From contig DVGT01000070.1 in the NCBI GenBank assembly GCA_018712555.1, forward strand, positions 1-26,235: a stretch of 26,235 nucleotides of DNA. The letters are read 5' to 3'. The DNA is from Faecimorpha stercoravium (lineage in GTDB: Bacteria; Bacillota; Clostridia; Lachnospirales; Bianqueaceae). Both the position numbers and the translations under genes were made by a program. Positions within the stretch are counted from its first letter, which is position 1; each line of letters starts with the position of its first letter. Shown here in pieces: positions 21,190 through 26,235 of this stretch. Below the pieces are notes generated by a model, which worked only from the letters and a program-made list of their open reading frames with translations, had not been told where the DNA came from and did not search any database.

Positions 21190-22368
21190 ATGAAGGTATT
21201 AATCACGACGGACTGGTATCGGCCAGTGATCAATGGAGTAGTTACCTCGGTTCTGAATCTGGAACGTGAACTGCGTTCACGAGGACATGAGGTGCGGGTT
21301 CTGACTGTCAGTCGAACCCATAGTTCCTGGAAAGAGGATAATACCTGGTATTATCTGGCTTCCTATCCACTGGATAAATTGTACCCGAAGGCTCGGGCTA
21401 CGCTGCAGTTTCATCATACGTTTATTCAGGAGCTCATTGACTGGAAACCGGATGTGATCCATTCGCAGTGCGAACTGAACAGCTTTATTTTTGCGAAGAA
21501 GATAGCGAACAAGACCAAGGCGCCGCTGGTGCATACCTATCATACCGTCTATGAGGAATACACGCATTATTTTTCATTGAATGAACGAATCGGTAAGCAG
21601 GCGGTACGGTCATTCTCGCGCTGGACCCTGAATAAGACGCAGGCGGTCATCGTGCCGACCGAGAAGGTTCGCAATATTCTATTGCGATACGGCGTCCGCA
21701 AGAAGATCAGCGTGATTCCCACGGGTATCTCCTTGGATCGCTTTGAGATCCACTTTACGCAGGAGGATCGGGACAAGCTGCGAGAGAAAGTAGGGATTCC
21801 GAAGGGCAATCAGGTCATGGTGACTCTGGGACGCGTGGCGCAGGAGAAAAATATACAGGAGCTGATCGAATACGTGCATCGGTTGAAGCGTCCCCGTTTC
21901 ACTTATGTGATCGTTGGAGATGGGCCTTATCGCCATGAACTGCAGAAGCTGGTGTACCGACTGGGAGAAGAAAAGAGGATTCTTTTCACGGGAATGGTAC
22001 CGCCGGAACAGGCGCCCTATTACTATCGACTGGGAGATATCTTTGGCAGTGCCTCCAACAGCGAGGCGCAGGGATTGACCTATGTGGAGGCGCTGGCCTG
22101 TGGACTGCCGTCGGTCTGCCGTAAGGATCCCAGTCTGGATGATGTGATTGTGCATGGGTATGATGGTTTTCAGTATTCGAATTATCAGGAGTTTGAAGAA
22201 GCGATTCACCGCATGCTGGATAATCCGGAATGGTGCCAGGAAATGAAAGAAAATGCGTTGAAGGTAGCGGATAAATATTCGGCAAAGCTATTCGCTAAGC
22301 GGGTAGAAGGCGTGTACAAGGCGGTAATTCGCAAAGCGGAGAGAAAGAACGGGAGGAAGTCAGGATGA
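21190..22368 (+). CDS. GT4-family glycosyltransferase (diacylglycerol glucosyltransferase-like)
   Basis: The 392-residue protein is a GT-B fold retaining glycosyltransferase. The N-terminal half (about 1-180) binds the acceptor (VLITTDWYRPVINGVVTSV, then HTYHTVYEEYTHYF). The C-terminal half binds the nucleotide sugar, with LGRVAQEKN (Arg215 and Lys220) and the E-x7-E motif SEAQGLTYVEAL (Glu292 and Glu300). The overall pattern resembles 1,2-diacylglycerol 3-glucosyltransferases and PimB-type mannosyltransferases, so a membrane glycolipid product is the best guess. No transmembrane helix is evident; a basic tail (KAERKNGRKSG) may hold it to the membrane. AGGAGG precedes the ATG, and the stop overlaps the next start by 4 bases. 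Confidence 0.88.
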   Translation: MKVLITTDWYRPVINGVVTSVLNLERELRSRGHEVRVLTVSRTHSSWKEDNTWYYLASYPLDKLYPKARATLQFHHTFIQELIDWKPDVIHSQCELNSFIFAKKIANKTKAPLVHTYHTVYEEYTHYFSLNERIGKQAVRSFSRWTLNKTQAVIVPTEKVRNILLRYGVRKKISVIPTGISLDRFEIHFTQEDRDKLREKVGIPKGNQVMVTLGRVAQEKNIQELIEYVHRLKRPRFTYVIVGDGPYRHELQKLVYRLGEEKRILFTGMVPPEQAPYYYRLGDIFGSASNSEAQGLTYVEALACGLPSVCRKDPSLDDVIVHGYDGFQYSNYQEFEEAIHRMLDNPEWCQEMKENALKVADKYSAKLFAKRVEGVYKAVIRKAERKNGRKSG

Positions 22369-23345
22369 AGCAGTTTGCGTGGCAGGGCAGGCAGATATCT
22401 AAGATTGCGCTGGGCTCCACGAACTTCGGAGAACCCATGAGCATCCGCGAATCCTGGCGAGTCATGGATTATGCCAGAGAGCAGGGGATCAATTTCTTTG
22501 ATACGGCCAGAATCTACGGATATTGGTATCAGGAGGGCGGCAGGAACGGGTACTGCGAAAAGGTGATAGGCGATTATATGAGGAGCCGGGGCTGCCGAAA
22601 TGAGATTTACCTGGTGACGAAGGGGGCTCATCCGCCTTTCGAAGATCGCAGCGCCTCCCGTCTTACGCCAGCGTGTCTGCGGGAGGACTTGGAAGGTTCT
22701 CTGCAGGATCTGGGGACGGATCATATTGACCTGTATTTTCTGCATCGGGATCATCCGGATATGGATCTCCCCGCGGTCATGGAGACGCTGCATGATTTTG
22801 TAAAAGAAGGGAAAGTGCTTTCTTTAGGAGCTTCTAACTGGCATTACAGCCGGATTTTGGAGGCGAATGCATATGCAAAGAAGCATGGCCTTACACCTTT
22901 TTGTGCGAGTCAGGTAGAGTGGAGTATGGCCAAACTGGCGGATGGAACCGCAGGGGATAAGACGCAGGTGGTGCTTACACCGGAAGAGTACGAAGCATAT
23001 AGAAAGAGCGGAATGTTGCTCATGGCCTATACTTCTCAGGCGCATGGATTATTCAGCAAGGCACAGGCTGCAGGAGGATATGAGGCATTGGCGGCGGCCG
23101 GTAAGCTGGGCAAATATGAGGATCCGGCGAACGCGCATCGTATTGAAGCGGCGCTTACCCTGTGCCAGCGATACGGCATTTCGCCGGCTGCATTGGCTGT
23201 ATCTTATATCACCAGTCAGACATTTCCGGCGGTACCGATCCTGGGGTGTTCCCGGAAAGAGCAGATGGAGGATTCGCTGTCAGCGGTTGATTTTGTGCTT
23301 TCACCGGAGGATTACGCATTGTTATTACAGGAGGATAGGATCTGA
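22365..23345 (+). CDS. Aldo/keto reductase
   Basis: The 326-residue protein is a TIM-barrel NADPH-dependent oxidoreductase. The catalytic tetrad is complete: Asp46 and Tyr51 in FFDTARIYG, Lys86 in LVTKG and His127 in FLHRDH. The C-terminal VPILGCSRKEQMEDSL segment matches the cofactor phosphate-binding region. Two segments near residues 85-100 and 195-215 are longer than in short family members. The substrate cannot be read; its neighbours suggest a sugar or uronic acid derivative. The start overlaps the GT4 stop by 4 bases and its own stop overlaps the next start by one base (TGATG), so the three genes are translationally coupled. Confidence 0.93.
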   Translation: MKQFAWQGRQISKIALGSTNFGEPMSIRESWRVMDYAREQGINFFDTARIYGYWYQEGGRNGYCEKVIGDYMRSRGCRNEIYLVTKGAHPPFEDRSASRLTPACLREDLEGSLQDLGTDHIDLYFLHRDHPDMDLPAVMETLHDFVKEGKVLSLGASNWHYSRILEANAYAKKHGLTPFCASQVEWSMAKLADGTAGDKTQVVLTPEEYEAYRKSGMLLMAYTSQAHGLFSKAQAAGGYEALAAAGKLGKYEDPANAHRIEAALTLCQRYGISPAALAVSYITSQTFPAVPILGCSRKEQMEDSLSAVDFVLSPEDYALLLQEDRI

Positions 23346-25087
23346 TGAAAACCATTACGGCGCAGGAGATTCAAACTTGGAAGTCTTTGGAAGATCCGGC
23401 GGATCCAGGGAAGGTGCTGAAAAATCCGCTTCTGAAAGAGCGAATTGAGGAAATCGTTACGTATCGAGGAGATCGTACCAAGCCCTGTCAGATGCCGACG
23501 CTCTACTTTCATGATTATGTGGAATTTGAAAAAAGCGGAAATCGGCTGATCTATGAGGAGCCATATTTCTTTAAGAGAAGCCTCCTGGTGACGCGAGGAC
23601 TGGTGGCTTGGCTGTATCCCAATGAAAAGGAAAGCGATATAACTTCGTTGGCCGACGTCATGTGGAGCATTTGCGATGAGTATACATGGGCGTTGCCAGC
23701 GCATGTTCACGGAGAGTTGGAGACGGATCACTATACCGTGGATCTGTTCGCGGCGGAAACGGCCGGCTGTCTTGCGGAGCTGCTTCACTATGTGCCGGCA
23801 CTCCCGGAACCGGTGAAGGAAAGAGTGCGAGCAGAGATTTTTCGCAGGGTACTGACACCGTTTCTGACACAGAAGGAAAAGTTCCCGTTTGAGAACATGG
23901 AGAATAACTGGTGTGCCGTATGCGGCGGGTCCGTGGGAATCGCAGCTTTGTACCTTCTGGAAGATCCGAAACAGCTGGAGATCGTGCTGAACCGAGTGGG
24001 AGAGAGCATGGATCGTTTTCTGAATAGCTTCAGCGCCGATGGCGCATGCTTAGAGGGTCTGTCCTATTGGACATATGGGATGAGTTTCTTTGTGTCCTAC
24101 TGCGAACTTCTGTACAGAAGAAGCGGCGGGCAGGTGGATCTCATGGCCTCCGAGCGGGTGCATCAGATCGCTCGTTTTCAGCAGCAGTGCTATTTTCCCG
24201 GCGGCAGAACCATCAGCTTTTCCGATGGTTCGACACGGGATCATTTCTATCTGGGTCTTACCTCGTACCTGCGCCGATACTATGGAGATATTGCGATACC
24301 GCCAAGGGCCTGTATGGCTTCATATACAGACGATTCGTGCTATCGCTGGGCTACGCTGTTCCGGGATCTGATCTGGAGTGATTCGGAGATAGAGGATTGG
24401 ACGCAGGATGCCGTGAGCGTTTTTCCGGATGCGCAGTGGTGGATCCTGCGAGATGGGGACAAGGGGATTGCGGCGAAGGGCGGTCATAATGGAGAGCCTC
24501 ATAACCATAATGATATTGGCTCTTTTCTGATCTATCGCGGGGAAGAAGAGCTCCTGGCGGATCTGGGTGCAGGAGAGTATACGAAGCAGTATTTCCGTGA
24601 GGAGACGCGGTATCAGATTTTCTGCAATGGTTCCCAGGGACATAGTGTACCAGAGATCCAGGGACAGGGGCAGGAGGCCGGAGCGGCGTATCGAGCAGAG
24701 GATGTGCAGATGGGGGAGAAGAGCTTCAGTCTAGAAATGGCGGGAGCCTATCCAGCGGGCACGGTGAAGAGTCTGCGTAGGTCACTTGACTATGAATCGT
24801 CCGGACATCTGGTTCTGAGGGATACGTTTGTGTTCGATGAGGATTCCCAAAGCGTAAGGGAGCGTTTTGTGAGCCGAAAGCCGATTCGTCAGGGAGACCA
24901 GAAAGGAGAGATCTGGATCGGAGACATGCGGGTGTGCTGCTCGGATGGGATTTCTGTGATGGAAGGAAAGACCGTTTGCCAGAAAGACCATAAGGGAGAA
25001 GATGAAATGGTCTATGTGGCAGAATTTCTGGCACATCCCCAGCAGAAGAATACGGCATATACCTACCGCTTTGATTTTTATTTTTGA
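23345..25087 (+). CDS. Heparinase II/III-like protein (putative polysaccharide lyase)
   Basis: The 580-residue protein has an N-terminal alpha/alpha toroid (about 80-340) with NNWCAVCGGSVG (187-198) and EGLSYWTYG (237-245), then a beta-sandwich domain beginning near 365 with the heparinase II/III signature GGHNGEPHNHNDIGSF (379-394; His381, His386 and His388). Members cleave uronic-acid-containing chains by beta-elimination; which glycan is used here is unknown. No signal peptide is present, so it would act on imported oligosaccharides. The start is fixed by TGATG coupling with the reductase gene and GGAGGAT about 8 bases upstream. No clear terminator follows before the GH25 promoter region. 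Confidence 0.82.
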   Translation: MKTITAQEIQTWKSLEDPADPGKVLKNPLLKERIEEIVTYRGDRTKPCQMPTLYFHDYVEFEKSGNRLIYEEPYFFKRSLLVTRGLVAWLYPNEKESDITSLADVMWSICDEYTWALPAHVHGELETDHYTVDLFAAETAGCLAELLHYVPALPEPVKERVRAEIFRRVLTPFLTQKEKFPFENMENNWCAVCGGSVGIAALYLLEDPKQLEIVLNRVGESMDRFLNSFSADGACLEGLSYWTYGMSFFVSYCELLYRRSGGQVDLMASERVHQIARFQQQCYFPGGRTISFSDGSTRDHFYLGLTSYLRRYYGDIAIPPRACMASYTDDSCYRWATLFRDLIWSDSEIEDWTQDAVSVFPDAQWWILRDGDKGIAAKGGHNGEPHNHNDIGSFLIYRGEEELLADLGAGEYTKQYFREETRYQIFCNGSQGHSVPEIQGQGQEAGAAYRAEDVQMGEKSFSLEMAGAYPAGTVKSLRRSLDYESSGHLVLRDTFVFDEDSQSVRERFVSRKPIRQGDQKGEIWIGDMRVCCSDGISVMEGKTVCQKDHKGEDEMVYVAEFLAHPQQKNTAYTYRFDFYF

Positions 25088-25112
25088 TGTCACATTTCCG
25101 TACAAGCCGGCA

Positions 25113-25118
25113 TATAAT
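25113..25118 (+). promoter_or_regulatory. Possible -10 element before the lysozyme gene
   Basis: A perfect TATAAT lies 30 bases before the GH25 start. The best -35 at 17 bases (TCACAT, 25090-25095) is poor, so the promoter is tentative and readthrough from the upstream operon is also possible. Confidence 0.4.
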
Positions 25119-25147
25119 AGAGCAGATCCGATCAAGGAGAGAAGGAT

Positions 25148-26080
25148 ATGCTAAGCGGCATTGATGTCAGCAGATACCAAGGACAGATCAACTGGAATCT
25201 GGTGAAGACAGATTTTGTCCTCATCCGGGCGGGCTACGGCAAGAATACGTTAGATCCCCAGTTTATCCGCAATATTACGGAGTGCAACCGATTGAATATT
25301 CCTTGCGGCGTATATTGGTTTTCCTATGCACTGAGCGAGCAGGATGCGGCGAATGAGGCGAGAAGGTGCCTGGAGGCAGTGCGTCCATATCGCCTGGAGT
25401 ATCCCGTCTGTTTTGACTTCGAATATGATTCTGTGCGGTATGCCCAGCAGAATGGGATTACGATCACTCGGCGCATGGCTACGGATTTTGTGAAAGCATT
25501 TTGCGACACGGTGGAGCAGGCGAAGTATTATGCGATGTATTATGCCAATGAAGATTATCTCAACAACATGTTTTACCCGCAGGAACTGACGGCGTATGAC
25601 TTGTGGTATGCCAGGTATCGCCCAGGGACGGATCCCGGAAGAGAGGGCGTGGGAATCTGGCAGCATACAGAGCAGGGGGTTGTTGCCGGAATCGATGGCA
25701 ATGTGGATCTCAATTACGCTTTTAAGGATTATCCCAAGATCATTCGGGCCGCGGGCCTCAATCATCTGATGGATCGTCAGGCGGATACGGCCGTGAAGGC
25801 ATTTCAGGAGCTGGTATATCCCGAACCGGATGGCGCATGGAATGATCTGACAGCGCAGTTGGCAGGGGAAAATCAGATTCGTCAGGGGAGCAGGGGCGAT
25901 CTGGTCAAACTGGCGCAGGAACGGCTGATTCACTATGGGTTTCCGCTGAACGTATCGGGGGCGGATGGCATCTTTGGCACGGAGACGGACCGCCAGATCC
26001 GAGCATTCCAGGCAGATAGGGGATTGACGAGGGATGGCGTGGTAGGTACTGCGACTTGGAAAGCACTATTAGGCGCATGA
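25148..26080 (+). CDS. GH25 lysozyme with C-terminal peptidoglycan-binding domain
   Basis: The 310-residue protein starts directly with the GH25 catalytic domain (about 1-195): GIDVSRYQG (Asp6), VLIRAGYG, the catalytic FDFEYD (Asp90 and Glu92) and IDGNVDLN near the end. GH25 enzymes cut the MurNAc-GlcNAc bond of peptidoglycan (EC 3.2.1.17). A peptidoglycan-binding domain of the PG_binding_1 type follows (about 245-308, with the typical DGIFGTETDRQIRAFQ and DGVVGTATWKAL). There is no signal peptide, as in phage endolysins, but no other phage gene is visible. AAGGAGAGAAGG precedes the ATG. It may be a prophage relic or a host autolysin released by another route. Confidence 0.92.
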   Translation: MLSGIDVSRYQGQINWNLVKTDFVLIRAGYGKNTLDPQFIRNITECNRLNIPCGVYWFSYALSEQDAANEARRCLEAVRPYRLEYPVCFDFEYDSVRYAQQNGITITRRMATDFVKAFCDTVEQAKYYAMYYANEDYLNNMFYPQELTAYDLWYARYRPGTDPGREGVGIWQHTEQGVVAGIDGNVDLNYAFKDYPKIIRAAGLNHLMDRQADTAVKAFQELVYPEPDGAWNDLTAQLAGENQIRQGSRGDLVKLAQERLIHYGFPLNVSGADGIFGTETDRQIRAFQADRGLTRDGVVGTATWKALLGA

Positions 26081-26086
26081 AGGGGC

Positions 26087-26232
26087 TGTTGCAGAATTAG
26101 GAGACTGCGTATAAATTGGTTCTTTGTAGAACTGAATTATACGCAGTTTTGTATAGAGTCATTGCAGAATTAAGAGGCTGCGTATAAATCCGTTCTTTTT
26201 AGAACTAATTTATACGCGAATCTGCGAAAAGG
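26087..26232 (+). repeat. Two 73-bp direct repeats, each forming a long hairpin
   Basis: The sequence beginning TTGCAGAATTA recurs at 26089 and 26162, a 73-bp period. Each copy holds a near-palindrome: CTGCGTATAA...GTTCT pairs with AGAAC...TTATACGCAG (26105-26146), and GCGTATAAAT...GTTCT pairs with AGAAC...ATTTATACGC (26180-26217), each with a 4-base loop. A TTTT follows the first hairpin, so it may also terminate the lysozyme transcript. The GGGGCTGTTGCAGAATTA beginning resembles ends of insertion sequences or MITEs, but no transposase is visible before the window ends. Confidence 0.7.
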
Positions 26233-26235
26233 CAT

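Overview
The window reads as a chromosomal segment of a Firmicute of class Clostridia, most likely a Lachnospiraceae-type gut bacterium. The signs are a phenylalanyl-tRNA synthetase operon behind a T-box leader, strong AGGAGG-type ribosome binding sites, TTGACA/TATAAT promoters, many U-tailed terminators, and an ArgJ-type (recycling) arginine pathway with ArgR/AhrC-like operators. The genus cannot be set from the sequence alone.

Layout. 1-1042: the end of an IS3-like element has cut a GNAT acetyltransferase gene; a PNPOx-fold flavoprotein and an internally deleted HAD protein follow. 1086-5100: promoter, T-box leader, pheS, pheT and terminator. 5138-5879 (minus strand): a RelB/RelE-type toxin-antitoxin pair with its own promoter and terminator. 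5908-6593: a decayed VOC/glyoxalase gene, four tandem 64-bp hairpin repeats and a strong terminator. 6615-9896: an OmpR-type two-component system followed by a cytoplasmic pectinesterase. 9926-13888: an AT-richer accessory island with a decayed lipoprotein gene, a secreted C39-like cysteine peptidase, a propeller-like lipoprotein and an intact paralogue of the decayed lipoprotein. 13935-20814: arginine biosynthesis, with argG on the minus strand divergent from argF-argC-argJ-argB-argD. 20817-20983: two more copies of the 64-bp hairpin repeat and a terminator. 21014-25087: a duplicated promoter and structured leader, then a tightly coupled operon of GT4 glycosyltransferase, aldo/keto reductase and heparinase II/III-like protein. 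25148-26235: a GH25 lysozyme with a peptidoglycan-binding domain, followed by two 73-bp hairpin repeats.

How the genes work together. argC, argJ, argB and argD convert glutamate to ornithine with acetyl recycling by ArgJ. argF and argG carry ornithine to argininosuccinate; argH is not in the window. One ARG-box-like site overlaps the argG -10 element and another lies in the argF leader, so both arms are probably repressed by arginine. pheS/pheT should respond to uncharged tRNA-Phe through the T-box.

The most unusual signal is the 64-bp hairpin repeat family. Six copies at two loci 14 kb apart share an exact 64-bp period, 13-nt arms, a 29-nt loop, an invariant GATGTAACAA loop core and one compensatory arm change. 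Both arrays end 11-15 nt before an intrinsic terminator, which suggests an element that works in 3' untranslated RNA. I do not recognise it as a named family.
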